Below are positions 45,926 through 57,715 of a stretch of 64,000 nucleotides of DNA, one piece after another (position 1 is the first letter of the stretch; every line of letters starts with the position of its first letter). The stretch is taken from contig JAVHJL010000012.1 in NCBI GenBank assembly GCA_036971715.1, positions 1,612,001 through 1,676,000 on the forward strand. Direction: 5' to 3'. The position numbers and the translations under genes were made by a program. Source of the stretch: Arthrobotrys musiformis (taxonomy: Eukaryota > Ascomycota > Orbiliomycetes > Orbiliales > Orbiliaceae). The notes below the pieces were generated by a model. It was not told the DNA's origin. It was given only the letters and a program-made list of their open reading frames with translations, and ran no database searches.

Positions 45926-46206
45926 GCATCTGAGCTATTCGCAGCTTATCTCGATAGCCTTGTCACATATGCTTCCACTCCCACTATCGTTGGCATACAT
46001 CACATATTCTTGTTCGTGATGTTTGTATCTGTATATTAACTTAAAGAGTCTGTCTTCTATCACCCCTAAATATATTACCCTATCGCTCAACTGCTACTAT
46101 AAAACTTCTAGATATTCCGACGTTTTCTTCTAGGGCCAGTTTCGAACCTGAGAAAAGCCTTCGCTAATAACAACATCACCGAGAAGAATTGCTTCTCTCG
46201 ACTGTG

Positions 46207-47037
46207 GCAGAAAATACTTATAAGAAAATCTCGCAATTGAAACAAATGCTTCCATTTAACATGTCGAAATACGATATCAAAATAAGCGACTCCATGAAAG
46301 GAACATGCTATATTAGTCTCGTATGTTGTGCAAATAAGGTAGTTAGTCATTTGGTGGTGCGTAGCCACCAGGTGTAGGTGTTACACAGCATGATGCCCCG
46401 CTAAATAGGTGAGGTTCAACAACTAATTGTTGGGAATTGCGGAGGTAGGAGATAGGATTGGAGTTGAATTCTGTACCCTTTAAGAAAGGGAATATTGTTA
46501 GCTTGGTTCATGCTATACTAGGAGACTTCTACCGGCCTTATGGTCAGTCCTGCTGGTTACACCAGTGGAAAGAAACAACAGAGCGGTTTCGCTGACAGCT
46601 CGGATTTTGCCATCCCCTGGTGGTTTCTATAAATGGAATAGTGTAAACCCATTTCTAGCAATTGTTCGCCACAACGCATTTCGGTAAATTTTGCAACACG
46701 TCTAATGCATCGGAAGTTCCCTTCGAAGTTGACGATACGACACAGTCTTGATGGCTTTTAGTCTTTTAGGCGTACCGGACGTCCACATCATCAAGGTCCA
46801 ACTTGAGCGCAAACTCTTCGAATTATCGGGGTTGGGTTCTTCTACTGATTCTTATATCCATTTAGCCGGTTCGTCAGTTCTCTTCGTCCTTACGTGGGAA
46901 TACTTTTATAACTTCAAGGCAGGAAAACCACCATAGAAAGCACCACCCACATAATACCACACATTTCCCGTTCCCTACAGGGTGCTTGGCAACAATTGCA
47001 GCGGGTGTCTTAGCACTACAAGCACCTGAGTACTTAA
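46207..47037 (-). repeat. 0.8-kb repeat, right copy (inverted partner at 35197-36009)
   Basis: Reverse complement of the 35.2-kb repeat. This copy keeps more G and C and has small insertions relative to the left copy, including an extra segment near 46545-46560. It probably reflects the less mutated ancestral state. No coding region of note. Confidence 0.85.
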
Positions 47038-47439
47038 GTAGGTAGATGGTAAAGTGATTCTAGGTTAAAGCCTCCCCAGTGTCTTCTTATTGAAGGATCA
47101 TGAAGGCAGCTCTAGCTTGGTAGAAGGCCTTCAAACAGTTTAGTTGGGGCAAGTCTCTGCCAATATTCATTGCGATTATTTCGAATTTTTGATCTTGTTG
47201 TCGACGTTGTAGGTAAGGCCCGCTGCTCGCCTGATCGAGAGGGAGGAAATTCCCAACAAAATCATCCATATTGGATACAAATTCACCTTGTATTTGCACT
47301 CGAAATACGCCTCCTCTATATCTTCCCTATCGTATCCTCTATCTTGCGACATCCCCTCAAATATTCCGATTCTAAACTACTCGTATCTACGCCCCTAAAA
47401 AGCACACCGGTGAGGATTTCTAGTGAGATATCTTCAGAC

Positions 47440-48812
47440 ATGCCTCCTCCAATACCCACCGGAATCCGATACCCGGGAAGTAAGCATAATGACTTCCACT
47501 TCCTCGACGGTATGAACAACGCGGTCGGACGTTCTGAGCAAAACGGCAGCATTACCTGGGACGAACTCATGGAATGGTTCGGCATCGTCTATCCATCCCT
47601 CAGGAAAGGAACTTTCGCCATCCACAAGTGCCAAGATCATAATCCTCAGGATCTCGCGAAGTCGCGCTTCCATATGGGGCCAGCCATCGACCTGCAAAAA
47701 TCGAAGTATTCTCTTGTCACAGGGGATACTTGGTATGTTATCCTGGGTCTGGATGGTAAGTAGTTTGGTCCCTTCGGATCCCTCATTCCATCCGTCAGCT
47801 GATTGTACACCAGGAGAATATATCAAAGTTGAAGCTACTCGTGAGATTCCGCCATTGCGAGTTGAGCCAGGCACACACACCCCGAACGATATTCGAGTAA
47901 GACGACCGTTATCTTTGTAGTCACTTCGGTCAAGATTCTTAAGGATAGAACTTGGACTGATAGAAGATCCATAGTTCCAATACTTTTGGGAAGCCGTCAG
48001 GTATCGTGATCGCAAGTGCGTCTTGACCGGAGCCTGTATTAAGATCACGGGGGGCGGTCACTCCAACCGTGGTGCCTCATTAGTTTGTTGTCCCGTTTAG
48101 CCACCAGAATTGCTTGGCCAGGTAAGGAAGACGCCGAACTATGGTCTTTGTGCTAATTAAAATTGACGTGATATTAATACTTCCTTAGTGGAATACGAAG
48201 GGATGGCAGAACCGCCTCGTCGACGATACCGAAGAGGTCGTCATGGGAAAGACGAAAATATGTTCCATGCAGAATGCCATTTTGATGGATTCCACATACA
48301 TTTCGGCCTTCACCAAGAACAAGATTGCTATCAACCCAGAGGTGCTGCAACATACCCAAAGATGAGCTTCCAAATTTTCGGTGCCTTTCTAACGTTTTTT
48401 CGGATGGGATGCATAGAAAGGGTACAAGATTACCTGCTTCCGAACTGAGGGAACTTCTTACACACTCGATGGGAAGCTCGCCCACATTCCATCAATCAAC
48501 AGCCGTACCCCTCAAGATAGCCGCGTTTCCGATGAACTGCTCTATCACCACTACAAAGAATCTGTCATTATCAACATGACTGGAAGGTGGGGCTATGATG
48601 AGCTTCCAGATTATGATGAATGGTGCGATATGTGCGTCAACAAAGTTGATAAGTTTACTAAGAAGGCGACGGAACTTTACTTTGCCAAAGCTTTAGTTCT
48701 TGACATCGATCGTTCTGAGCCAATTACGATCTACGATCTTATCGAAGTTGAATTTGCAGTCCGTGGATTTGTTGGATATACCGACGATGATTTGTATACC
48801 AACAATGATTGA
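47440..48812 (+). pseudogene. HNH-endonuclease-like protein, five exons, one stop
   Basis: Five exons fit phase: 47440-47755, 47799-47896, 47975-48121, 48189-48341 and 48417-48812, with GTAAGT, GTAAGA, GTAAGG and GTGCTG donors; total 370 codons. Exon 1 holds IRYPGSKHNDFHFLDG and exon 2 the following beta segment. Exon 3 has FWEAVRYRDRKCVLTG, the hallmark before the HNH motif in a large ascomycete family. Exon 4 gives KICSMQNAILMDSTY (family: INSxQNGxLL) and INPE; exon 5 KGYKITCF and SRVSDELLYHHYKES. Two defects: TAG at 48098-48100, and the expected AAH of the first motif reads ASLV. The gene is therefore probably inactive as a nuclease. Confidence 0.65.
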
Positions 48813-49360
48813 AGTTCTGCAGCCGCTTCGGTCCCAGAGGTGAACCTATCTACCAAGTGGGTTTTCTGGTGATGAGACTTTGCCATATGCCTCACCTTCA
48901 TACATCAATATCGTAATCTTCTACATCCGTTGCATAAGTTGGGCCACTATACGCATACTATACATATGTTGGACCTCCCTCTAGTCTGCCTCGGAAACGT
49001 CAACACCAAAGTATCCTTCGAGCTATGGTCTTCTTTATCTCTCTACCTCATGTATTTTCTTGACTGCCACAATCGAATAGAATTCCATGGAATCTCAGAG
49101 ACATGTTTGTATACCAAGGCCGCTCGTTCGTTAATATCACCATAGGCACTAACACCCTCCGACAAGAATTAACATGCCAACGGACCGCCTACTGTATATC
49201 TGATAGCTGTAGGCCACATACACGTCGCCGAGCTCTAGCTACACCGACATGAAGCTAGCTCTGGTAGTGTGACCCATGCTCTTCGCCTCCGTCGTAACCC
49301 TAAAATCCATTGCTAAAGCCCAAATTTGTCATTCCCTGCTCGAAGCTATCCAGGATTGGA
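48813..49360. other. no gene recognised
   Basis: Convergent space between the HNH-like gene and the NLR relic. Nothing supportable. Confidence 0.4.
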
Positions 49361-50690
49361 TCAATCCCTGACACCACAGGCCCACCTTATGTTCCGACTT
49401 GGTGACGAAAACAACGAGGGTTTCTGTGGCAATTCGCGCGAGAACCTTGGAGAAAGGGGATCGAAGCGCCGTTGCTGTTGAAGTTCTCGTGTTGTGCCAA
49501 CGCTGCTAGAGAGCAACCATCCACCTTTATGAAGATAACCAAAGTTTTGAAGGCTGATAGGATCTGTAAAGTCTGTGCCAATAATCTGGAGATATATGTG
49601 ACCGTTATCAGTCTCGAGAGCTCGACCAGCCTTCGAAAAGTGTACATGGAATATTAGACGGTCGAATGTCTGCACCAACACTCCAGACTCCACATCCCAT
49701 GGTTTAACTGTTTTGTCGGCCAATACCGATGCCAGCTGCTTGCCTTCGGTGAGAATACCACGGGTGATACCCAACTGCTATAACCCTCGAGTATCTGCAT
49801 CAATGCACCCCAGGAATTCTGCACTTTTGGCGGTTTCCGGACCCAGTTCGGATAGCTAGGAGAGAATGTGGTTTTGGCAATACCGTTCTCCGGCGAAAAA
49901 AGGAGCGCCGAAAAGTATACCTGTAGCGGCTCCTCAGCGATTATCCATTGATTGAACCTCATGAATCGTTCAATGCCTCAGAGAAATACTGACAATTTAC
50001 TAGCTTTATCATTCTGCATTGTATCCTTCCATAGGTATCGAAGCAGCACGGGACAAAAGGCTATAGCGGCTGGGTTGTATGGCTTACCGGGATTATTGAC
50101 TGCAGATCTTTGACCAAGTGTATGTTGTTCGAAGATATTCCCAGAATGCTTGTTGCTTCGAGCCAATCCAGCAGGTGCTCTTGAAGAAACTTGTGAACCG
50201 GGCCATCGTCCTCGATGTCATGTTGGCTCTTTTTCAAATGGTGTACCCAGTACTGGTACGCGTATCCGACGTCCGCAGGGACGCTCTGCTGTATAATACC
50301 TAAACCGATGTCCGACTTTAATATCCCGGGTGGTCCTAGACTGCAGATGCCTGCCCTAAGTTTTTCTGACAGGAGCGCAATACACTCCCCGGCTATTCTC
50401 CTGTGCACCTCTGTCTCTTCCACCGAGAAAGGATTTCGGCTCTTCTGTCCAGGGTCGAGGAGGAAATCTCGAAACGAGAGATGGAAGGTCTTTATCGGGA
50501 TGTCAGGATCGACGGGGATCCTGAGGATCGAATGAAACGCCTTGAACCTGATCGCTTCTTCTTATATACCGATAAGCTCCGAAAGCGGCCATAGCGAGAG
50601 AGGGGACTCATGATTCTTCGAGTTTCCTCAACGATAGTTTCTGTCGTCGGCGCCCATGTGATTCAGGCCGGCCAGCATCTTCAGCTTCGC
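49361..50690 (-). pseudogene. NACHT-WD40 (STAND/NLR) gene, 3' half, decayed
   Basis: Minus-strand reading, 5' to 3': a SPLSRYG-like segment near 50600, then IKTFHLSFRDFLLDPG and NPFSVEETEVHRRIAG, YAYQYWVHHLKKS, DWLEATSILG, then PLQVYFSALLFSPE and GALMQILEGYSSWVSPVVFS, the start of the WD40 propeller, and LADKTVKPWDVESG. This order (post-NACHT winged-helix, LHLSFRDFLLDP, tryptophan-rich block, WD40) is diagnostic of fungal NWD-type NLRs such as HET-D/HET-E/HNWD. Stops (TAA near 50550, TGA near 49990) and a frameshift inside the first WD repeat show it is dead. No NACHT P-loop is seen upstream. Function in the family: allorecognition and cell death. Confidence 0.75.
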
Positions 50691-50900
50691 TAAATCAGTG
50701 TGCGATGTACATTTCAATAGACACTACTCCAGTTCGTCGTCGGATCCAGCAATGTTGCCGGCTCAGAGAGGACTTTTTGTGGGACCTCCATCCCGTCTAG
50801 TGTTCTTGCAAGGATTTTTCCTTTGTCACCAGGTCCAATCGGCTTGCACCGTACTGACGTCAACCTTGCTGGGGCCCCTGTAGGTGCTGTATATAGTCCC

Positions 50901-50927
50901 TTTTTTTTTTTTTTTTTTTTTTTTTTT
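50901..50927. repeat. T27 homopolymer
   Basis: Twenty-seven consecutive T between the NLR relic and the Reg1-like gene. Confidence 0.95.
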
Positions 50928-51005
50928 GAGGTCCCCAAGGATCAGACGTATAGAACTCCCGAGAATGGGAACATTGTAAACCGTTAGCTTCAATACATAT
51001 AGAGA

Positions 51006-52755
51006 TTGGATCCAAAGTCAATTAGGCAAGGGGAGACAACTTTTAGACTAGCTCCGAAACAACATCGCTGTCCTTTATGGCCGAGGTGCAGTGCCGCAAC
51101 ATCATACGACAAATCCTACATTCCGCAACGCACAAACTCCGAACAGAATTTAGATTATTTCGCCTTTCCACCTCCAAACCGGATATCTCTCAACGGTCGG
51201 ATGGCGTCGGCTCCGTCCCCTCTGACGAATTCGCCACGCACCTCAGTCACATCGATATCAACAGTATCACCTTGCGGCATGTATTTCGAAACCGCAGGCA
51301 ATAAATCTTCTCTAAATCCGTACGAGACCAAAGACACATTCAAATTTCTGATGTGTTTCGATTACAACTCTGCTTTGGAGAAAAAACCATTTATCCATCT
51401 GGAACACTCAGTAGAGGCGAAGGAAGACGATCCTCCTCCTTCTCCTACTACGGTCGATCTTCCAATAGTTGTTACAACTACCGCCGACCTACCGGCGACA
51501 GCTATCGATGACATTCTCCTTCGAGCTGAACCTTCCCGACATGTCGACTACCTGTCGCATGACTGGAAGGAAGAAGACATCTGGGCTTCCTGGAGGTATA
51601 TGATCGGGAAGAGGGAAGTCTACGATAATGCAGCCCGATTAGAGAATGCCTCTTGGAGAGCATGGATGAAAGCGAAGAACAAGTTGAAGACCGTATCTCC
51701 GGAAAAGCTTGATTGGTATTGCATATATCTTGACGATTCATTTATAAATATATGCTAATGAAAAATTTAGGATGAAGGACTACGACGTCACTTGGCTGTA
51801 CGGACCACTATCAATTGCTCCAGAGCGATCTTCTTTTTCCATATCTCCTACCTCCCCCGAATACTCGAGTGGTCCTAGAAATCATTCCTATCGTAGGAAC
51901 ACCAAAAAGACCATCTTGAAGAAGAGGAGTATGTCGGAAGTCCTACTACGGTCTATTAGCAAGTCCAATAAGTCAAGGCGAGCCGCAGCTTCGATAAGAT
52001 CACAACAGTCGCAGAATCATCACAGATTATCCTCACTTGTTATGCCAGGCAGAGCAGTTTCGGGCTGCGCAGCATATCCATTTGTATCGCACGCAGCCAC
52101 CAGCCGTGAGAGAACCAGCGAAACGAGACCGACTGTGGAGTCTGGCATACAATCCCCTTCATCTTCCCACAAGAATATTCATTTCAATGACAGAGTGGAG
52201 CAATATCTGGCCATCGGAGCCAAAGAAGAGGTTGCCGACATGGATATTAATATGAGATTCTATTACCAGGAAGACAATTCTTCTGATGAAGGTAGACTTT
52301 GCCTCAACATGCCAAGTCTACCGAAGAATGGAAGCCGGAATCCCCGGGGAAGCCTATCGGAATCTCGGATCATCCAAAAACTGCCATCAACAACCCTCAA
52401 GGCTGAAGGGGAACCATTTGAAATGAAACAATCAACATCGAGCAACAACTTATCTGCCTTGCTGTTCGGCGCGAGCTCTTCAAGTTCATCCAAGTCTAGC
52501 CTGGGATCAGGGACCGCTTTTGTCTTCAACGAGGAAGATGAGGATAATTCTATCGAATGGGAACCCAAGTGGACCAATCGAAGGGATAGCATCTCCCTCA
52601 GCCGCGACAGATTCGGCGATTTCGACGATGAGTATAGTGGTTTCTCCGAATGTCCACGCACCCTTCCTAGAGGCAACGAAGGAATCTTTGGACGGGCTGT
52701 GGACGCTGTTAATACTGCGCGTGACATTGCTTACGTGTTCTGGAATGTCGGCTAG
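51006..52755 (+). CDS. Reg1/Hex2-like PP1 regulatory subunit (DUF1752)
   Basis: Exons to 51715 and from 51771, joined across a 55-nt intron (GTATTG, GCTAAT branch, TTTAG) that rebuilds LDW-MKDYDVTWLYGPL. Before and across it lies the DUF1752 core: HVDYLSHDWKEEDIWASW, RYMIGKREVYDNAARLENAS, WRAWMKAKNKLKTVSPEKLD. Further on, NIHFNDRVEQYLAIG fits the conserved PP1-binding region of Reg1 proteins, and the C-terminus ends ARDIAYVFWNVG. Reg1 targets protein phosphatase 1 to Snf1-pathway substrates in glucose repression. The coding frame opens after a TAG with no ATG; the first in-frame ATG is at about 51201 (MASAPSPL). So either a 5' exon is unrecognised or the gene is N-terminally truncated. Otherwise uninterrupted. 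Confidence 0.75.
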
Positions 52756-53521
52756 GCAAGCCAACGATAGTACCGTACCAACGCTCGATAGCCCGATATT
52801 CACCTCATTCTCCTTTTAACCTTTCAAAAATAAAGTGATATATCTTATCGCCTGTCTTACTGTTGCTTTTAGTATCAATGATCGATGGTGTTAAAAAGGT
52901 AGGGGCTTTGGGTTGGTTGTCTGTTACCCGATTGCTACCGTTCTTTCTCACAACACACACCCTAACAGCAATGTTAAATTTCCTATCAACATGCAATAAC
53001 AATGCAATTCGAATTTTCATGGAAGACATGCGTGATCGGTGGCTTTGGTGATCTCCTGTGAGCTTTACGTAAGACTCTCATATCACTATATCCATACCTT
53101 GTAGCAGTTACATGCAGAACTGCAAGTATTTCAGACCTAATGAAAGTAACTAATTCACGAACATCAAATGTTTTGAAGATGAACATGAAACATAGCGTCT
53201 AAGTCGGATATCTAGGCACATTAGAGCTTTTTATATTCTCGTTCCATCTCAGTATTCTCCGCAGTTGTGGGCGAAAATCCTTGCACCCGATAGGTATTCG
53301 TTCTAGGTATTTCCCTGTTTAAGCTTAGGGTTCACAACAGGGGTTACATGTACCACTCTGAAATTTAAATTTTGAGGTCATACGTTGCTGACTTTGATGG
53401 ATTACTATGCATAGCAAGTATACCAATTATGAAAATACATTATCCTGATCTATCGAGTACGAACCACGTTCTCCAACTAACAAGTTCGTTTATCTCCCAG
53501 CTTGCAATATATACTTGTTCA
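52756..53521. other. no gene recognised
   Basis: 3' flank of the Reg1-like gene converging on the esterase pseudogene. Confidence 0.4.
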
Positions 53522-54805
53522 TCAAATCAATTCCCTCTTCCCGGTAATTATCAGTCTCCAAATAAGTGTCACCATCAACCCCATTGTCAAAAACAATCTG
53601 GCTCTTCCTATCCCCCCTTGATACTTGATCCACTTGATCTCCTCTTCTGCAGCACCAACGGCTGGGTCTCCGTGTACTATAAACCTAATCCAGTTTGTAC
53701 TCATAAGATCCGCCAGCTTGGAGTACTCTGCCTTATTCGGCCCAAGCATGGGATTCGCTGGTAGAAAAGGGTCGTTCTCGTAGCCCGCACCCCGCTTGTT
53801 ATTGAAGACAAAGTGTACTTCCGTAGCATGAGCGGCTCGTGGCCGTACTGGAGCGCCGTTTTGCCTTGCCCTAAACCTATAGGTCCAGACGTGTATATCC
53901 TGAGACGCGAGGATCTGGGCCACATACCTCTTGATGGTGGTGCATCCGCGATTCCCGTAAAATTCTCCCGGGGTGGAACAGATACAGAATCGTTGGATGT
54001 CTAGGATGCGACTAATGGTCGTATTAGGGAACTTTGTAGTGCTCGTACGCAATAAAAGATGACAGTATTCGCGCAGACCTTTTGTGCGGTTTGGTTTGGC
54101 TCATAGAATTTTGGCTGTTAAGATCTGCTTCACGGGGTAATCGAAAATCTGTTCGGTTGTATTCAAACCCAGCTTCGAGAAACTAGCACCTTCATCGCTC
54201 GTGGTTCCAATTATCAGAGACAGTTTGGGATAATCACCATTCTTGACCGACAGACTGCCATATTCTCTCACAAAGTCACCATCAATAACTGGTTGCCACG
54301 CCCCGAGGCGACCCGGATCCGATCTATCAATAACTGGGACAAGCGCCTCAATGGGTACTTCCCTCAAGCGTTGCAGGGTATCGGCTGCCTCCGTGCAATT
54401 TGTCTCCCTACCCATGTAGTCATAGTTGCTTTGAGAAGTCGTCGGCCACAAATTGGCACCGTAGAAAATAGGGCCACCGCTCTGTATTATCGCGCTTCTG
54501 TAGGGGCCATCCGTACGTCCACCGAACGCAGGATATTGAAGCCCTACGGACGTGCCACCAGCGGATTCTCCGAATATAATGACTTTCCGTGGATTCCCAC
54601 CGAAATCTTGATATTCTCATGAGTCCACTGAAGCGCAAGTCTCTGATCCTTCAACCTAATGTTTAGATTTTTAGATCCAGCGACCTCGCTACCACTAATG
54701 AAACCCCAGGCCGATACTCGATAATCCACGCTCACACCAATCATCGGAGTTCCAGTCTTCATTGAGTGGTCGACTATGAAGCTGAGGTTAAATCGTGGAC
54801 GGTTG
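53522..54805 (-). pseudogene. type-B carboxylesterase, 5'-truncated and frameshifted
   Basis: Minus reading starts inside the fold (RFNLSFIVDHSMKTGTP, IGVSVDYRVSAWGF), continues to KDQRLALQWTHENI, then after a one-base shift near 54612 to FGGNPRKVIIFGESAGGTSV, the nucleophile elbow with catalytic Ser, and ASFSKLGLN with its DEG acid motif (TTSDEGASF). A TGA near 54110 and two frame changes near 53960-53990 follow, then HVWTYRF and AHATEVHFVFNN with the catalytic His and LADLMSTNWIRFI. The N-terminal quarter is missing, replaced by a Tc1/mariner piece directly joined at about 54800-54813. Confidence 0.8.
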
Positions 54806-54812
54806 CGTTTCC

Positions 54813-55381
54813 CAAACTGAAAACGTGTTTGCCTTATAGTAGCAATAAGTCCAGGTTTGCGTGTTGGCTTTAGCTTTTGGAACCCCTGGCGCTTCAGTAT
54901 AGTGCTGATTGTTTGATGATTTAGCTTCAGTTCTTCAGCAATTGAGCGTGTATTCGCCGTCCGGCACAATTTATCTTTAATCATTATGCTCACAATCTGT
55001 TATTTAACCTCTTCGGTGGCCTTTTTGGGTTTCCTGGACTGCTGTTCATTAATAACATGCTTCATAGTAAGTATAGTGTAATTACTGGGGTTGTAACCCG
55101 GTTCCTTTGCCTTGCGTAGAAGCCTGACAATAGGGTTTTAGATGATACCAAATTTAGTAGAAATATCTGCTTGCTTGGCCCCAACGTTAATATTTGGATT
55201 TGTTCGCATGGTTGGGAATAGGAATGAAGTAAAAGTTTAAAGGTAGAAATGGCTCATCTTTATGCATCTCCCAAAGTATAACATTGTGTATTGATTGTTC
55301 CAACTGACGAATAGTGTAACGCGATAGTATAATAATAGATAGATATCGTACGGCCCCTCGATTTAGGCACGGTTCCAGCAT
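54813..55381 (-). mobile_element. Tc1/mariner transposase fragment
   Basis: Minus reading from ATG 55209: ADISTKFGI (HTH 1), RLLRKAKEPGYNPSN, RKPKKATEEVK, then TANTRSIAEELKLNHQTIST (HTH 2), ILKRQGFQKLKPTRKPGL and RQTRFQF. Two TAA codons interrupt it; at least the one after EEVK replaces Gln (CAA). The catalytic DD34D/E part is missing and the frame runs straight into carboxylesterase sequence. Upstream to 55381 a further stretch resembles 37.2-37.5 kb. Confidence 0.75.
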
Positions 55382-56340
55382 AATATATCTGCGTTGACAC
55401 GGACTATGGTAAGCGTGCTTTAGCCGACGATGGTGGGGGTTCTCTTGATGAAACTGTGTCCAGGCCTTGTCGTGACGGATCCGATGCTCGCTTAGTAGCT
55501 TATTTTTTTAAGAATTTGTGGCGGTTTTGGTTTTCCACAAACGAACCAGTGACAGCTCTAGTGACGTATGCGGGGATAGAGGAATGGGAAAAAAGGCAAA
55601 TAGAGCTTTGGAGTTGGAGGGCGTGGGGGCTATGATTGTGGAAGATGCAATGTTACTATGAGACAGCGCTCTTGACGGGTAAGTCTTTAGAGTCCATTCT
55701 GATTTGGAAGCTGGGAGTGGCGGGTTGGAGAAGAGAGACGTGTTTTGGCGGAATGTTATGGAGTTTCCAAGGCGAATGACGAAAGGGTACACTCGAAGGG
55801 CTCCTATCATTAGCTCCGACACCAGCCTTACTTTTTGGCCCAATACAACCTCAAACGACGATATTCTAGACTGCTTTCCCGCAGGCTCAAGAACGGGGCT
55901 TCCCGAGTTTCGCTGTCCAGAAGGAACACCTGAGATACCCACTTGGGGACAAATGGAGATACACTGTTCCTATGGCATATGGAACTTGGTGAGGATTTAA
56001 TTGGTCCTGGGATTAGTGGCACCGGATACAAAGTCAAGAAGATTCTGGAAATATGTGTTGGATATGGTCGGCACCAGTACCGACTAAACGGGAAAGTTTG
56101 ACTGACAAACACCACAAGTAAAAAAAAAAGTATTTAAGATGGCAGTTCTTTCGTTGGATTGGCTGTAGAACCAGCACTTTTAAAAGCGTTAGGACATTCA
56201 AGTTTGAAACAAAAACTTTTAATTCCTTTTGGAACCACGGCCTGGCAATTTTCAAGTCACCGGTAAGTAGAGAAATGACTTTGGCATTATTGTCTGTTGT
56301 TAACATGATCCTCCTATCAGATATGAGTACTTGTTAGTTC
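55382..56340. other. unassigned, possible coding remnant
   Basis: The plus-strand reading about 55695-56000 (EKRDVFWRNVMEFPRRMTKG, FWPNTTSNDDILDC) looks protein-like but matches no family I know and has no start. A shorter minus ORF (55508-55942) overlaps it. I cannot decide between them. Confidence 0.3.
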
Positions 56341-56935
56341 CCGGAGGAAGGAACGTTCTTCATGTATATGACTCCATCGTCATCAGAAAGCGGATTTTCT
56401 ACTCCGCTCATTCAACAACAACGAGATCGGAATTTTACAGGAACAACGGATCAAAGCCTGCTAAACAAACTTGTTATCTTCGATTTTGGAGGATTTAAAA
56501 GTCTCTCTACTTCTTCAGAGTATGAGACTCGTGTTTTTGACGTAGTTTCCTCTGCTACGCATCAGGAATCCCCAGAACAGGGCTATGGGCAAAGTTATAT
56601 GAGCATCGCTCGTCTTTCGAAGCGGTCACAGGAAATTCTTAACACGTTTATCGGAGTTAAACTGTTCAGGTGTGGAACAGACTTCCAATGGTATTAAGGG
56701 CAAATGGGTTTTGAAATCGGCTCAAGTTTTCCCTCAGACTTCCGAAAGATCTGAAAGTTTTGCCGTGGAGTTACAATATATTACGGGGCTCAGGTTCCCT
56801 AGTTTTCCGGAGGATGGCTTCAATTCAATATTGAAATCTAAAGAGGCGAGTACGGCTGAGAATCCGTCAGGATTTTTAGCGGGTTTCTTCTTTGCAGCTG
56901 TTATGTATATAGTCGTTATTTACTACATGACATAG
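56341..56935 (+). pseudogene. unknown membrane-anchored protein, tandem copy 1
   Basis: Two overlapping plus frames form one protein-like sequence. The first (to about 56670) has QSLLNKLVIFDFGGF and GYGQSYMSIARL; a one-base shift near 56668 leads to SNGIKGKWVLKSAQVF, ESFAVELQYITG and a C-terminal transmembrane segment (GFLAGFFFAAVMYIVVIYY). The same residues are conserved in the second copy 890 bp downstream, which shows that both frames were once coding. Family unknown. Confidence 0.5.
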
Positions 56936-57224
56936 CCAAGTTGGTCGATTTATGAGAGGATGAAATCAATTTCGCTGCTTTTCGTCTGCACCTGTTTGTA
57001 TACATGTAAAGGTATGTTTTACCTTTGAATATTGTCTCTGTTGGGATTATAAATATCACGAATTCCCGAGATTTGATTATGGGAAGATGGAGGGAGGAGA
57101 GCATAGCAGACCTCCAAATTCACAGAGATGGCTTTGCTTTAGTTCTGGATTCTACAGTATAGCAGAGCTATATATTAAGATCTCTTGTAGGGTTTGGAAC
57201 CATCAGGCAATATGAGAAGTTGTT

Positions 57225-57715
57225 AGTTGAAACATTATCGTTTGTGTATATGATTCTATTGTCATCAGAAAGCGAAGGTTCAACTCTGTCTAAGGCACAA
57301 GCACAATTTCGGAAGGTTATGTTAACAACAGATCGAACGCTATTAAACAAACTAGTTGTCTTCGATGTTGGAAGAATTGATAAATTTATTAGGTCAGAGT
57401 ATGAGAGTTATGTTTTTGACATAGCTCTGTTTGTTATGTATTAGTATTCTTTGGAACAAGGCTATTGGCGAAGTTATATCAATATCACTAATGTTTTGAA
57501 GTGGTTACAAAAGATTCATGAGCAATATATATTAGAGTTAAACTCTTAGGCGTTTTTGAACAGGCCTCCTATGGTGTCGAGGGCAAATAGATTTTAAAAT
57601 CGCTCCAAGTTTCTCTCCTCAAACTTCCGAAGAATTTGAAAGTTTTGCAATAAAACTACAATATATCACAGGTGATATCAATTCTAAACAGAAATCTAAA
57701 GGGCCAAAGTCTCTT
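57225..57715 (+). pseudogene. unknown protein, tandem copy 2, decayed
   Basis: Diverged direct repeat of the preceding gene: RTLLNKLVVFDVG, SEYESYVFDIA, EQGYWRSYINI, then VKLLGVFEQ and GVEGK followed by TAG where copy 1 has TGG (Trp). Further stops (TAG after FVMY) are present, and the transmembrane end is lost. The TGG-to-TAG change is a G-to-A transition. Confidence 0.55.

Noticed and set aside
47434..48048. 204-codon minus ORF
   Set aside because: Antisense to the HNH-like exons, whose plus-strand splicing and family motifs are convincing.
50403..50594. 63-codon plus ORF that looks protein-like
   Set aside because: The minus strand encodes the diagnostic HLSFRDFLLDP block of an NLR here; the plus reading is its shadow.
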